DNA of 64,000 bases from Lysinibacillus sp. FJAT-14745 (GCF_001275675.1 NZ_LITM01000005.1:370094-434093), one strand, 5' to 3'; counted from the stretch's first letter, positions 46,524 through 56,497 are shown. Numbers and translations are program-made. Notes: generated by a model from the sequence alone, not told the origin.

Positions 46524-49500
46524 GTGAAGGTGAAAGGTTTAGTTAATTTCGTATTGAAAAACAAATTGGCAGTGTGGTTATTAACAATTATCATCACTGT
46601 CTCTGGTATTTATTCAGGTACAAAAATGAAAATGGAATCCATACCTGACATTTCTATACCATATTTAATTGTAATGGGTGTTTATCCTGGCGCAACACCT
46701 GAACAGATCATGAATGAGCTTTCCATTCCATTTGAAAAGTCAATAGAAAGCTTAGAAGATGTAAAGGCCGTTTACTCATCATCCTCTTCAAACGTAGCAC
46801 AAGTTCAAGTTGAATATGATTACGGAATTGATATGGATGAGAAAAAGCGCCAATTAGAGTCAGCTTTAGATACTATAAAATTACCTGAAGGTGCTCAAAA
46901 GCCACAAATTATGGCGATTAGCATGAATATGATGCCTGTTGTCGCTTTATCAGTTAGCAGCTCTAAGGAAGATATTGTTGGATTAACATCAACAGTAGAA
47001 AACATTCTACTTCCTAAAATCGAAAAAATTGATGGCGTCGCTTCAGCAACCATCAATGGACAGCACATTAATGAAGTATCATTTAAATATGATAAAGCGA
47101 AAATGGCTGCTCTCGGCTTAACAGAGGATTCTGTCAAGCAAATGATTCAAGCAAGTGATATGTCACTATCACTTGGTTTATACCAATTTACTGTTGGTGA
47201 ACAGGCAGTTTCAGTAGATGGTAAAGTTAAATCTATCGATGAATTAAAAGACTTATTAATCCCAGTCACACCTTCAGCTACAAACCCTTCACCATTCGTT
47301 CGCTTAGGCGATATTGCAACGATTGAAGTAAAAGGTAAAGTACAATCTGTATCACGTACAAATGGCAAAGATGCGATTGCGATTCAAATCGTTAAAAGTC
47401 AAGATGCAAATACGGTAAAAGTCGTAAATGCAGTGAAAGATTTAATGAAAGATGAAGAAAAATCATTAGACGGCTTAAAAGTTGATATCTCACTTGACCA
47501 AGGTAAACCGATTGAAGATTCAATCTACACAATGATTGAAAAAGCAGTATTCGGTGGTGCCATTGCCGTATTAATTATTTTACTATTCTTACGTGATTTC
47601 AAATCAACAATTATTTCGATTATTTCTATCCCAGTTTCAGTATTTATGGCATTACTACTATTAAACTGGATGGATATCACATTAAACATTATGACTCTCG
47701 GTGCGATAACCGTGGCGATTGGTCGTGTCATTGATGACTCAATTGTAGTTGTTGAAAATATTTATCGACGTATCCATTTAAAAGAAGAAAAACTTACAGG
47801 TCGTGCTCTTATTCGTGAAGCGACAATTGAAATGTTCAAGCCAATCCTTTCTTCTACATTAGTAACTGTAGCAGTATTCGCCCCACTAATATTTGTAGGC
47901 GGTATGGTTGGTGAATTGTTCATGCCATTTGCGTTAACAATGTCATTTGCGCTAGGTGCTTCATTAATAGTAGCGATTACAATTGTTCCAGCTTTATCTC
48001 ACTTCCTATTCCGTAAAAAAATATACGGTGAGAAAAAAGAAAGTCAACATAAAGAAGTTGGTAAACTAGCTCTTTGGTATAAAGGTGTATTAGCGAAAGC
48101 ATTAAATCATAAAATCATTACATCCATTATAGCGATTGTATTGCTTGTTGGTTCTCTTGCTTTAACACCACTTATCGGCTTCAGTTTCATGGGCTCACAA
48201 GAAGATAAGGTTATGTACTTATCGTATACTCCTGCTACAGGCGAGCTAATGAAAGATACCGAAGCAAATGTTGCAAAAGTAGAAAAAGAATTAATGAAAC
48301 GCAAAGATGTTAATATTTTACAACTTTCGATCAATGACCCTAAACATGTTGATCCTTCGGCAATGATGATGGGTGGCGGAGCTGGTGGTGCCTTAATGTA
48401 CCTTATCTTCGATCCAGATATGGAAAACTTCCCTGAAGCACGCAAAGAAGTTGAAGACTATATAACTAACATCGGTCAATCAGGAACATGGAAATCTCAA
48501 AACTTCTCATCAATGTCGTCGTCTTCAAATGAAGTAAGCTACTCATTATATAGTGAAGATCTAGATAAGCTTCGCAAAGCAGTGAAACAAGTGGAAGGCG
48601 CATTAAAAGAAGTTGATGGTTTAGAAGAAATTAAGTCTGATAATGAAGATCCATTTGTTGAGCATGTCCTAAAAGTAGAGCAAAAGAATGTTCTACAATA
48701 CGGATTAACTACTGCTCAAATTGTAATGGCTTTAAATGAAAGTACATCACCAGAAGTTTTAACAACAGTTAAGTATGATGGTGAAGATATTGATGTTATT
48801 GTACAACGTGAAGAAAAAGCTGCAGCAAAATCTCTTGATGATGTATTAGCTACTAAAATCCAAACAGCTTTAGGCACAACAATGACAATCGGTGAGTTAG
48901 TAAAAGTAGAAGAAGGCACTACCTTAAACAAATTATCTCGCTCAAAAGGTGAATACTTCGCAAAAGTTTCTGGTAAGATTATCGGTGACGATATTTCAAA
49001 AGCAACTTCAGCGGCTGATAAAAAAATCAGTAAATTAGATTTACCTAAAGGTGTAACGACTGGCGTTGGGGGTGTTGCTGCAGATATGCAAGAAACATTC
49101 ACAAAGCTTGGAATTGCCATGTTAGCTGCAATTGCTATCGTTTACTTCATCCTAGTAGTAACATTCGGTGAAGGTTTAGCACCATTCGCTATCCTGTTCT
49201 CACTACCATTCGCAGTAATTGGCGCATTTGTCGGCTTGTACGTCACAAATCAAACAATTTCTGTTTCTGTTATGATGGGACTATTAATGCTGATCGGTAT
49301 CGTTGTGACAAATGCCATCGTATTAGTAGACCGCATTATCCATATGGAACGTGACGGACTTGCTATGCGCGAGGCCATTTTAGAGGCAGGTGCAACTCGT
49401 TTACGTCCAATCCTAATGACTGCCATTGCAACAATCGGTGCGATGATTCCAATGGCACTTGGTAATGGCGGTAGTGGTCTAATTTCAAAAGACTTAGCAA

Positions 49501-49619
49501 TTACCGTAATCGGTGGTTTACTATCTTCAACTCTATTAACATTAGTAGTTGTACCTATCGTTTATGAAATGCTATCTAAAATGTTAAAGAAAAACCGAAA
49601 AGATATTGAAGAAAATTAA
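46524..49619 (+). CDS. swrC: RND-family efflux pump, SwrC/YerP-like
   Basis: A 1031-residue HAE1/RND transporter. The first membrane helix is at about residues 12-30, followed by large extracytoplasmic loops, two six-helix bundles (about residues 335-500 and 855-1020) and the family motif GRVIDDSIVVVENIYRR in helix 4. The repeat half has GIVVTNAIVLVDRI. B. subtilis SwrC exports surfactin and other amphiphiles and supports swarming. No membrane-fusion or outer-channel gene is adjacent, as is normal in Firmicutes. The start is GTG; a second in-frame GTG lies two codons on. Confidence 0.88.
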   Translation: MKVKGLVNFVLKNKLAVWLLTIIITVSGIYSGTKMKMESIPDISIPYLIVMGVYPGATPEQIMNELSIPFEKSIESLEDVKAVYSSSSSNVAQVQVEYDYGIDMDEKKRQLESALDTIKLPEGAQKPQIMAISMNMMPVVALSVSSSKEDIVGLTSTVENILLPKIEKIDGVASATINGQHINEVSFKYDKAKMAALGLTEDSVKQMIQASDMSLSLGLYQFTVGEQAVSVDGKVKSIDELKDLLIPVTPSATNPSPFVRLGDIATIEVKGKVQSVSRTNGKDAIAIQIVKSQDANTVKVVNAVKDLMKDEEKSLDGLKVDISLDQGKPIEDSIYTMIEKAVFGGAIAVLIILLFLRDFKSTIISIISIPVSVFMALLLLNWMDITLNIMTLGAITVAIGRVIDDSIVVVENIYRRIHLKEEKLTGRALIREATIEMFKPILSSTLVTVAVFAPLIFVGGMVGELFMPFALTMSFALGASLIVAITIVPALSHFLFRKKIYGEKKESQHKEVGKLALWYKGVLAKALNHKIITSIIAIVLLVGSLALTPLIGFSFMGSQEDKVMYLSYTPATGELMKDTEANVAKVEKELMKRKDVNILQLSINDPKHVDPSAMMMGGGAGGALMYLIFDPDMENFPEARKEVEDYITNIGQSGTWKSQNFSSMSSSSNEVSYSLYSEDLDKLRKAVKQVEGALKEVDGLEEIKSDNEDPFVEHVLKVEQKNVLQYGLTTAQIVMALNESTSPEVLTTVKYDGEDIDVIVQREEKAAAKSLDDVLATKIQTALGTTMTIGELVKVEEGTTLNKLSRSKGEYFAKVSGKIIGDDISKATSAADKKISKLDLPKGVTTGVGGVAADMQETFTKLGIAMLAAIAIVYFILVVTFGEGLAPFAILFSLPFAVIGAFVGLYVTNQTISVSVMMGLLMLIGIVVTNAIVLVDRIIHMERDGLAMREAILEAGATRLRPILMTAIATIGAMIPMALGNGGSGLISKDLAITVIGGLLSSTLLTLVVVPIVYEMLSKMLKKNRKDIEEN

Positions 49620-49635
49620 TAATTAGATGTAAAAT

Positions 49636-49666
49636 AAGGGCTCTCCTTTGAAGGGAGCCCTTTTTT
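49636..49666 (+). terminator. terminator after the RND pump gene
   Basis: GGGCTCTCCTT (49638-49648) and AAGGGAGCCC (49651-49660), followed by T residues. Confidence 0.88.
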
Positions 49667-49746
49667 CTATGTTTTGATGGAGCCTTATCGTCATTTATAC
49701 AAACTACATTATTTATAATTTTCATGACTCATTAGCATAACGTGGG

Positions 49747-49968
49747 GTTGATTTCCGTTACGTTTGTATTTGCTTTCCTTCCGCGGGTATTCTCTACCTC
49801 CGCGCAGATATTTGCCCGTTTTTTGTGAGAAAGCGAAGCGTCAGCTACAGGATGTTGGTCAAGGCGTTATCACAGGACGTGATGCTTTTAGCTTTCATTC
49901 CACTACCCGCTTTGCTACGCTGCAGAGTCTCATCTGTGACGCTGATTCCCAAGGCCACTTCAATCAAC
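49747..49968 (-). repeat. structured dispersed repeat family 1, copy E (diverged)
   Basis: Left end GGTTGATTTCCGTTACG, right end AATCAAC. The internal module is present (GATGTTGGTC, AAGGCGTTATCACAGGACGTGATG, TTTTAGCTTTCATTCC), but the arms have drifted and no longer pair well. Confidence 0.7.
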
Positions 49969-50266
49969 TTATCCACATGATAAACGTTTGTAACAAAATG
50001 TCATCCCAAACATCTGAATATATTACCTGTCACTTGAGTAAACCTATTTACAATGTAAATCTCCTAATAGTGCATCACATTAAATTTTCGCATTTTTTCA
50101 AGCATCCTCATACTTTACTCAACAGCGAAAAATCATTAAATATATAAGTAAACACTGTTGCTACTAAAAAAGTTCATCCCCTCTCAATCTCAAATAAACA
50201 ACATAACTAAAATTTACAAATCTTGTTATAATTAAATACACTCAAACGCTTTTAAGGAGGAATTTT
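49969..50266. other. intergenic upstream of the broken acetyltransferase
   Basis: AT-rich. TATAAT occurs at 50227-50232 without a clear -35. AAGGAGG at 50254-50260 is the RBS of the next gene. Confidence 0.4.
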
Positions 50267-50826
50267 ATGAGCGACAACATTTTCAAACAAGCAGTACCTG
50301 TTTTAAAGACAGAAAGATTAACATTAAGACCAATTACACTGAATGACGTAGAAGCATGTTTCTTTATGCTTCTAGTGAACATGTAGCTCGTTATGTGACA
50401 TGGGACGCACATAAAAGTTTAGATGAAACAAAGGATTTTATTGCATTGATTTTATCTGGTTACCAACAAGGTCAACACTTTTTTTGGGGTATTGAATATG
50501 AGCAAAAATTGATTGGCACCATTGACTTCGTGTCGATTAATACGACACATAAATTTGCGGAGATTGGTTACGTTCTTTCTGAAGATTATTGGAATCAAGG
50601 GATAACGACTGAAACGGCAAAAAAACTAATCGACTTTGGCTTTAACGAATTAGGATTAGTGCGAATTCAAGCGCGATGCTTTGAAGAGAATATTGGATCA
50701 CAAAAAGTAATGGAGAAATCAGGGATGCTTTTTGAGGGGATATTACGAAAAAGTATGTTTGTTAAGGGCATTCATCAAAATGTTAAAATGTATGCTATTA
50801 CAGATGATGACTATGTTAATTCATAA
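50267..50826 (+). pseudogene. GNAT acetyltransferase (RimJ/RimL type) with a frameshift
   Basis: ATG at 50267 with a strong RBS opens MSDNIFKQAVPVLKTERLTL, the usual RimJ/L start, but this frame stops after 39 codons. From about 50355 the next frame continues FLYASSEHVARYVTWDAHKS through acetyl-CoA motif A (EIGYVLSEDYWNQGITTETAKKLIDFGF) to a normal end at 50826. One missing base in GAAGCATG would restore a protein of about 186 residues. It is either recently broken or a sequencing error. Confidence 0.85.
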
Positions 50827-50833
50827 TTGGACT

Positions 50834-50860
50834 AAGCCCTGCAAAAAATCTGTAGGGCTT
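50834..50860. terminator. shared terminator between convergent genes
   Basis: Arms AAGCCCT (50834-50840) and AGGGCTT (50854-50860) between the acetyltransferase (+) and the S66 peptidase (-). Confidence 0.65.
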
Positions 50861-50867
50861 ATTTAAT

Positions 50868-51863
50868 TTACAACCATTTCTCAATACAATAGACTTTTTT
50901 AGCCGTAGCATCTAATCTTACTAGTTTACCTATAGCAATTGGGTGCATCGGGTGAGTATGGCAAATATCAAATTCTGCTAAAATCGGGATATCAATGCCG
51001 TCTAACTGTTCAAGCAGTATTTCATATGGCTTACGCTCAGTCCCTAAATCATCATAACGTTCATGTTTGCCTAAAATAATGCCACTTATTTTTTCAAATA
51101 CTCCGTGTAATTTCAGCATCGCAAAATTTTTCTCAACGATGGCTGTATTTTTAGCGCAATCTTCTATTAATAAGATATCTCCATCATTAATTTTCGGGAA
51201 ATAAGAAGTACCAATAAATCCATACATAGCATTTACATTCCCAGCAATTAATCTACCTTCAGCAACTCCTTCTTGAACCGTCAGCCATTCATTCTTATAT
51301 AACTTTTTTTCCACCGTTTTTTCTAGCCAATTGACAGGTTCATCTGACCAATATGTGGACATCGGAATTTCGTAAGGTAATGACTGTGATTTAACGAAGT
51401 AGTTCTCGAAGAATTGATATGTATCATTGACTAATGGCTCAAATTCACCAAAGGAAGGAACTAAGGCTGGACCGTAATATGTTGTAATTCCTGTTTTTGC
51501 GTAAAGTGCCAGTAAAATTGCCGTTGCATCAGAATAACCAACAACGATTTTTGGATTGCTTTGAAACGCCTCATAATCAATATATGGCAGCATACTATTT
51601 GAATTTGTACCACCTATTGTCGACATGATGATGTGGACGTTAGGATTTCGTAGTAATTCATTTAATTCTTCAGCACGCTCTTTTGGAGTGCCAGAGCGAT
51701 AGACATCAGATTTACCAGTTAGACTTCCTTCAATTAAGTTTATATTTCTTTGTTCAAGAAAAGCTTTTGCACGCTTATATCGAGAAAGGGCACTGACGGA
51801 TGCTGGTGAAGATGGTGAAAAAATACCGATATTTATACTACTACTGTTTCTTATCGAATTCAT
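50868..51863 (-). CDS. S66 peptidase, MccF/LD-carboxypeptidase family (second copy)
   Basis: A 331-residue S66 serine peptidase. Nucleophile in VGYSDATA near residue 108, glutamate in LLIEDCAKN near residue 228, histidine in CHTHPMHPIAIG near residue 305. WSDE before residue 175 lies in the loop that binds the nucleotide in MccF. S66 enzymes include LD-carboxypeptidases of wall recycling and MccF, which cleaves microcin C-type peptide nucleotides. It is third in an operon with a GNAT and a paralogue, gaps 18 bp each. No signal peptide, so cytoplasmic. Confidence 0.85.
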   Translation of the reverse strand: MNSIRNSSSINIGIFSPSSPASVSALSRYKRAKAFLEQRNINLIEGSLTGKSDVYRSGTPKERAEELNELLRNPNVHIIMSTIGGTNSNSMLPYIDYEAFQSNPKIVVGYSDATAILLALYAKTGITTYYGPALVPSFGEFEPLVNDTYQFFENYFVKSQSLPYEIPMSTYWSDEPVNWLEKTVEKKLYKNEWLTVQEGVAEGRLIAGNVNAMYGFIGTSYFPKINDGDILLIEDCAKNTAIVEKNFAMLKLHGVFEKISGIILGKHERYDDLGTERKPYEILLEQLDGIDIPILAEFDICHTHPMHPIAIGKLVRLDATAKKVYCIEKWL

Positions 51864-51881
51864 ACAGACACTCCTTTTGTT

Positions 51882-52379
51882 TTACAATAATTTTGACATA
51901 TAATATTCATCAATGTACTCACCATCTACATATAAGGAATGTCTTTTAGTCCCTTCAATTTCAAATCCCATTTTTTCATATAATGCTACGCCTGCAGTGT
52001 TATTCGCCATTACTGTCAGTTCCAAGCGATGCATCCCCTTTCCTTTTGCCCAATCGTCAAGGTGACTAAATAATGCGGTACCAATCTTTTTTCCTCTAAA
52101 ATCACTATGGATGCCTACGACAATATAAGCTCGATGTGAAACTCTAGATGGCATATTATTACCTAGAACAATTAAATAACCAACTACACTCTTTTCTATT
52201 TCAGCTATAAATAAAGCTGAATGACTGTTTTTGTTAATATTCTCGATAAATTTAGTAAATTGTTCAGTCTCTAGCTTTCGTTCACCTGGCCCGAATAACA
52301 TAAAATTAGACTCTTCCGCATTTTTTATGACAGCTATGATCTGTTCAGCATCTTCACATATTGCCTCTCTTATTAACAT
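51882..52379 (-). CDS. GNAT acetyltransferase (RimI-like)
   Basis: A 165-residue single-domain acetyltransferase. Acetyl-CoA motif A is VVGIHSDFRGKKIGTALFSHL (about residues 88-108), followed by LELTVMANNTAGVALYEKMGFEIEG. The substrate may be a protein N-terminus, a polyamine or an antibiotic. It sits between two MccF-like peptidases; in microcin C systems an acetyltransferase (MccE C-domain) and MccF are alternative immunity enzymes, which makes detoxification a reasonable guess. Confidence 0.88.
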   Translation of the reverse strand: MLIREAICEDAEQIIAVIKNAEESNFMLFGPGERKLETEQFTKFIENINKNSHSALFIAEIEKSVVGYLIVLGNNMPSRVSHRAYIVVGIHSDFRGKKIGTALFSHLDDWAKGKGMHRLELTVMANNTAGVALYEKMGFEIEGTKRHSLYVDGEYIDEYYMSKLL

Positions 52380-52397
52380 CTTGATTCCTCCTTCTTT

Positions 52398-53363
52398 CTA
52401 AAACTTAGCGACATGTATCACTAAATCTTTCGTGCTCATTTGAATTTCCCCACCGATAGGAAAAGTAAAGATTGGCTGTGTATGTCCGAAATCTACATCA
52501 TATAGTACTGGAATTCTTCTCAAACTTGGATGCTTATCTAAAATAAAATGTAGCTGCTCCTCTGTCATATTAGAAGCTCTTTGAAAACGCCCTATCGCAA
52601 TACCTTTTATATTGCTAGTAGCTTGTAATAGTGAGGTGAAGTCCCAAGCAAATATTTCTGGATTAACTATTTCATCATCTTCTACAAATAAAATACTATT
52701 CGATAAATCTGGCATATAAGGTGTCCCTTGAAGTAGATTTAACGTACATAAATTTCCACCAAATAATTGTCCACTTGCTTCTCCGTCAGAATAAACCTTC
52801 CAGCTACCCGCTTCAAAATGACGATTATGTTGATCTAAATACCATGCATCATCACTCCAAATACTTGAAGCTTTAATCGTATACGGATTATTTTCCATTA
52901 AGCATTTTTGAAAATAGGATAGTTGATAGTCTTGTGCCTTTTCCATAAGAAAGCTTGAAAAATGAGGGCCTGAATACGTAACAAATCCGCATTTTTTTGT
53001 AATGGCGGTTGCTAAAGCTGTGATATCACTGAAACCACAAAGTATTTTTGGATTATTTGCTATCATGTCGTAATCCAAATAGGGTAATACCTCATTACAG
53101 TTATAACCACCAACGACTGTTAATACAGCCTTTACACTCTCATCACGAAAGGCATCATGAATGTCAGCAACTCGATGTTCAATTGATGATGAATTCTGAA
53201 GATCGCATTCAAAAATATGTCGACCAAAGGATACTGTAAAGCCTAACTCTTCAAGCTTTTTCTTTGTTTGTTCAACGCCTTCTACTGTGATGATTGCAGC
53301 GCTACGACTAGGTGCGATTACCCGTATCTCATCACCCACTGTTAGTTTATTCGGAATACGCAA
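52398..53363 (-). CDS. S66 peptidase, MccF/LD-carboxypeptidase family (first copy)
   Basis: A 321-residue S66 peptidase. Nucleophile in CGFSDITA near residue 106, acidic residue in LFVEDDEIV, histidine in DFGHTQPIFTFPIGG near residue 300, and a WSDDAWY segment in the specificity loop. It differs enough from the 50868-51863 copy to suggest an old duplication or separate acquisition. First gene of the three-gene operon. Cytoplasmic. Confidence 0.85.
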   Translation of the reverse strand: MRIPNKLTVGDEIRVIAPSRSAAIITVEGVEQTKKKLEELGFTVSFGRHIFECDLQNSSSIEHRVADIHDAFRDESVKAVLTVVGGYNCNEVLPYLDYDMIANNPKILCGFSDITALATAITKKCGFVTYSGPHFSSFLMEKAQDYQLSYFQKCLMENNPYTIKASSIWSDDAWYLDQHNRHFEAGSWKVYSDGEASGQLFGGNLCTLNLLQGTPYMPDLSNSILFVEDDEIVNPEIFAWDFTSLLQATSNIKGIAIGRFQRASNMTEEQLHFILDKHPSLRRIPVLYDVDFGHTQPIFTFPIGGEIQMSTKDLVIHVAKF

Positions 53364-53614
53364 ACTACTCCCTCCCCCTAATAAGTTTTATTTTTTTATT
53401 AATCTTTCATCTAGAATTAAATTTTCTCTATTATTACAAAGCCCTTGTGTAAAATCAATTATAAAATTACAATTTTTCCATATATTTTATCTTGTGATGA
53501 AGTCCAATGAAAACTATTCAAAAGAGGCTAGAACAAAATTGGACTGAACCTTAAAAATGCGAGAAATCAATTTTAGAAACGCTGATTTCTTGCTTCTACC
53601 GGCTTTGTTTGTTG
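53364..53614. other. intergenic, no gene recognised
   Basis: AT-rich upstream region of the S66 operon, leading into the tandem repeat. No clear promoter. Confidence 0.4.
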
Positions 53615-53782
53615 TTTATCAGCGATGTTTGATGGTTTATCAGCGATGTTTGATGGTTTATCAGCGATTCTAACTCTTTTATCAGCGATGTTTGATGGTT
53701 TATCAGCGATTCTGGCTCTTTTATCAGCGATGTTCGATGTCCTATCAGCGATTCTGGCTCTTTTATCAGCGATGTTCGGCGT
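53615..53782. repeat. eight tandem 21-bp repeats, TTTATCAGCGAT core
   Basis: Eight units of exactly 21 bp start at 53615 and every 21 bp to 53762. Each opens TTTATCAGCGAT (CCTATCAGCGAT once). The remainder alternates between a GTTTGATGG type (A) and a TCTGGCTCT type (B) in the order A A B A B A B A. The minus strand is open and would encode a seven-residue repeat (IADKPSN, IADKRAR), but no RBS supports translation. Confidence 0.92.
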
Positions 53783-53820
53783 TCCGGCCCTTACCATTCT
53801 TCCGACGATAAAAATCCATC

Positions 53821-53864
53821 AAAAAAGATGCATCGCAAAGTTATTTTGCAATGCATCTTTTTTT
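53821..53864. terminator. bidirectional hairpin downstream of mprF
   Basis: Arms GATGCATCGCAAA (53827-53839) and TTTTGCAATGCATC (53844-53857), with an A-run on the left and a T-run on the right. It lies 110 bp past the mprF stop. Confidence 0.8.
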
Positions 53865-53974
53865 GTATTGGCTGTGTGACCAATGCGTTTAATTATGCTA
53901 GTAGCACAGACTCCTTAAATTCCTTAATCAGCTTCCCACTTTCCTCTAAGCAAGCAACGTTAGACCTTGGCTAC

Positions 53975-56497
53975 CTATTTTCTTTTTTTGCCAATTAAAA
54001 GTGTGACTTGTGCCATTGTAAATGGCAATGAAGATTTCTTTCGATACGCTATATATTTTGGCTCCCAAAAATCTGCATATTTTAATTTAAAGTTTCTTAA
54101 TCCTTTAAAATGATAGAAGTGCTGTCCATGTAAAAATATTTGTGCTGCAATTTTTTCACTCAAAAAGGAATACCTTGATTGTCCGACATTTGACAATGGC
54201 GACATTCCCATATTAAAAACGTGATAGCCTTCTGCTTTTGCCCACTCAAAGAGCGATAGGAAAATGAAATCCATCGTCCCAGATGGAGCTCCCGGCTTAA
54301 AACGCATGAGATCTACTGAGAGTCTTTCGCCATTATCGTACATTGGCATGATACTGGCAAAACCAATAACCCCTTCTGCACCACGTAAAACGGCAATGCT
54401 AGAAGTGCTTAAATAGTGTTCATCAAAAAAGCCAAGAGAAAAACCTTTTTCTGATCTTCCCTGCAACCATTTCGTTGATACTTCTTGCAATTCATTCATT
54501 AATTCCTGTGAGTAAGGAGGGCTTACTACTTCAACTGTGAAATTTTCTCGTTCAAATTTATTTTTTACCGCTCGGCGACCCTTCATTCCCTTACCAGCAA
54601 GGGTAAACTTATCTAAATCTACAAAAGCTTCTTCGCCAAGCTTAAAAAAACTATACCCATTCTCATGTAAAGAAGGGAAAATTTTATTGTTTATTTCATA
54701 AAAGACTGGTGTATAACCATGCTTATCAGCCAATTCCAAAAACTCCTGAATAGCTGATAAAAAATCAGATTCCTCTCCCACTGGATCTCCTAGTACAACG
54801 ATCTTATCAGCATATATTTGATAAGAAAATAAAACTGTACCTTTTTTATTCCAATGTACAAATTTGTCATGTAAAAAAATTAAATGTGAATACTCCGTCC
54901 CTTTATAGGTCATCAAATGATTTTTGATGATTTCCTCCTGCTCACTAGATAAAAGCTTTTCCATTTTCTTAGGACCGCGGATAAAAAAACCTATATAAAA
55001 AATGACAATTGCTATTAGGATACCCATTACTGCACTATAAAATAGGTCTCGGTAATCTGTAATGATATATTCTTGCAAAGCGGCTGGAATATGAATTATG
55101 GAAGTAGGTAAGTTCACATAACCAATCAATACATACATCGCTGTAATGAATGTCACTGCAGCAAGATCAATCAAAACGATTCCCCATGTCAAAACGTTAC
55201 TTTCACGGTAAAATTGTTTTTTGGAGGCAATTAACAGTCCTGCAACAATCAGTAAAAAAATAGCTTCTTCATAGTCTAATCCTTTAAACATTGAAAATAG
55301 TGCAGAACTACTTAGCACAATAAGGCTAAGCTGATATGCCCTTTTTACTTTATATTTAATCCCCCTACTTACCCCTAAGAGAATAAAGCCAGCTGCAACA
55401 GTCAATTGATGAGAGACGTGCATGATAGGCGAAGATAAAAATTCTTGAGCTATTTTTAGTCGACTTAAAATACCTGGCACCGACGCTGATAGCAATAATA
55501 CAATGCCAGAGAGAAATACCAATATCGTTAACGACATGTGACTCAGCCTTTGAATAATAACATTTGGCAAGTCTTCCCATGATTGATTCCAACGTTTCCA
55601 ATATTCTTTTACAAACAAAAGAGAAGAAACTAAAAATGGAAGCACAAAGTAACCAATCCGGTACAAAATTAATAGAAAAAGGACCTTTTCATCAGCGATT
55701 CCTAAGCTTTGAGTCCCCCATAAAAAAACAAGGTCAAATGAGCCAACTCCACCAGGTATCATACTGACAATCCCCGCACAGGAAGCAATTAAAAATATGG
55801 GAATTAAATCGGATAATCCTATCGGTATCTTCAAAATAAAAGTTAATATCCAGATAACTAAAAAGATTGCAAGCCATTCAGTTACTGAAGTTACTATCAA
55901 TTGAAGAGAGATCTTTGGATTTATAGAACCTGCTTTTTTATTGCGAATGATAAGCATAGCAATAAAAATCGGGATATATAAGCTGACAAGAATAACCGCT
56001 ATCTTTAACCACCGTACTTCTTTTAGCAACAGGAAGTCCCAAAAGAATATATACATTATCCAAGCTAACAGCGAAATCCCTGTTAAATAAAAGAGTGTTA
56101 CGGAGGCAATGCTTTTTAACAGGTCTTCCTTATCCTCTTTATATTTCGAATAGAAATAATTACGCAGAAATACACCAACTAAACCTCCGAAACCAATAAG
56201 ATTTGAGAAGGTATTCACAATAAATGAATGATTCAGCAAATGACGGTTGTTTATTTTGATTCCTACTATTTTCACTAAAATAACATCATAAAAAATCATC
56301 GGTGTAATGGCACAGAAGGTGATAAAAAGAATAAATATGAGCTTCCATATCTGCAATTCATTGACTTCTTTCTGAAGCAAATGAACATCTATCCCACTTA
56401 TCGTTTGTAGAATTTCATAAATTGCTATTGCTAAAAGTGCTGCTGGAAATAGAATTTTCAAAAATTTAAATAGCGCATCTTTTCGAACATTGAACAT
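53975..56497 (-). CDS. mprF: phosphatidylglycerol lysyltransferase/flippase MprF
   Basis: An 840-residue MprF. The N-terminal half is a polytopic flippase domain with about fourteen membrane segments (to residue 505). The C-terminal soluble part (about 520-835, DUF2156) has the GNAT-like fold: FVHWNKKGTVLFSYQ, GDPVGEESDF, WLQGRSEKGFSLGFFDEHY and GTMDFIFLSLFEWA. It transfers lysine or alanine from tRNA to phosphatidylglycerol and flips the product, giving resistance to cationic peptides. A copy of the ktrC leader lies about 90-145 bp upstream of its start. Confidence 0.94.
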   Translation of the reverse strand: MFNVRKDALFKFLKILFPAALLAIAIYEILQTISGIDVHLLQKEVNELQIWKLIFILFITFCAITPMIFYDVILVKIVGIKINNRHLLNHSFIVNTFSNLIGFGGLVGVFLRNYFYSKYKEDKEDLLKSIASVTLFYLTGISLLAWIMYIFFWDFLLLKEVRWLKIAVILVSLYIPIFIAMLIIRNKKAGSINPKISLQLIVTSVTEWLAIFLVIWILTFILKIPIGLSDLIPIFLIASCAGIVSMIPGGVGSFDLVFLWGTQSLGIADEKVLFLLILYRIGYFVLPFLVSSLLFVKEYWKRWNQSWEDLPNVIIQRLSHMSLTILVFLSGIVLLLSASVPGILSRLKIAQEFLSSPIMHVSHQLTVAAGFILLGVSRGIKYKVKRAYQLSLIVLSSSALFSMFKGLDYEEAIFLLIVAGLLIASKKQFYRESNVLTWGIVLIDLAAVTFITAMYVLIGYVNLPTSIIHIPAALQEYIITDYRDLFYSAVMGILIAIVIFYIGFFIRGPKKMEKLLSSEQEEIIKNHLMTYKGTEYSHLIFLHDKFVHWNKKGTVLFSYQIYADKIVVLGDPVGEESDFLSAIQEFLELADKHGYTPVFYEINNKIFPSLHENGYSFFKLGEEAFVDLDKFTLAGKGMKGRRAVKNKFERENFTVEVVSPPYSQELMNELQEVSTKWLQGRSEKGFSLGFFDEHYLSTSSIAVLRGAEGVIGFASIMPMYDNGERLSVDLMRFKPGAPSGTMDFIFLSLFEWAKAEGYHVFNMGMSPLSNVGQSRYSFLSEKIAAQIFLHGQHFYHFKGLRNFKLKYADFWEPKYIAYRKKSSLPFTMAQVTLLIGKKRK

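Noticed and set aside
49764-50147. Plus-strand ORF of 127 codons
   Set aside because: It covers repeat copy E and AT-rich spacer, with no RBS.
53573-53797. Minus-strand ORF encoding IADKPSN/IADKRAR heptads
   Set aside because: It is open only because the tandem repeat has a 21-bp period. The start has no properly spaced RBS and no family is known.
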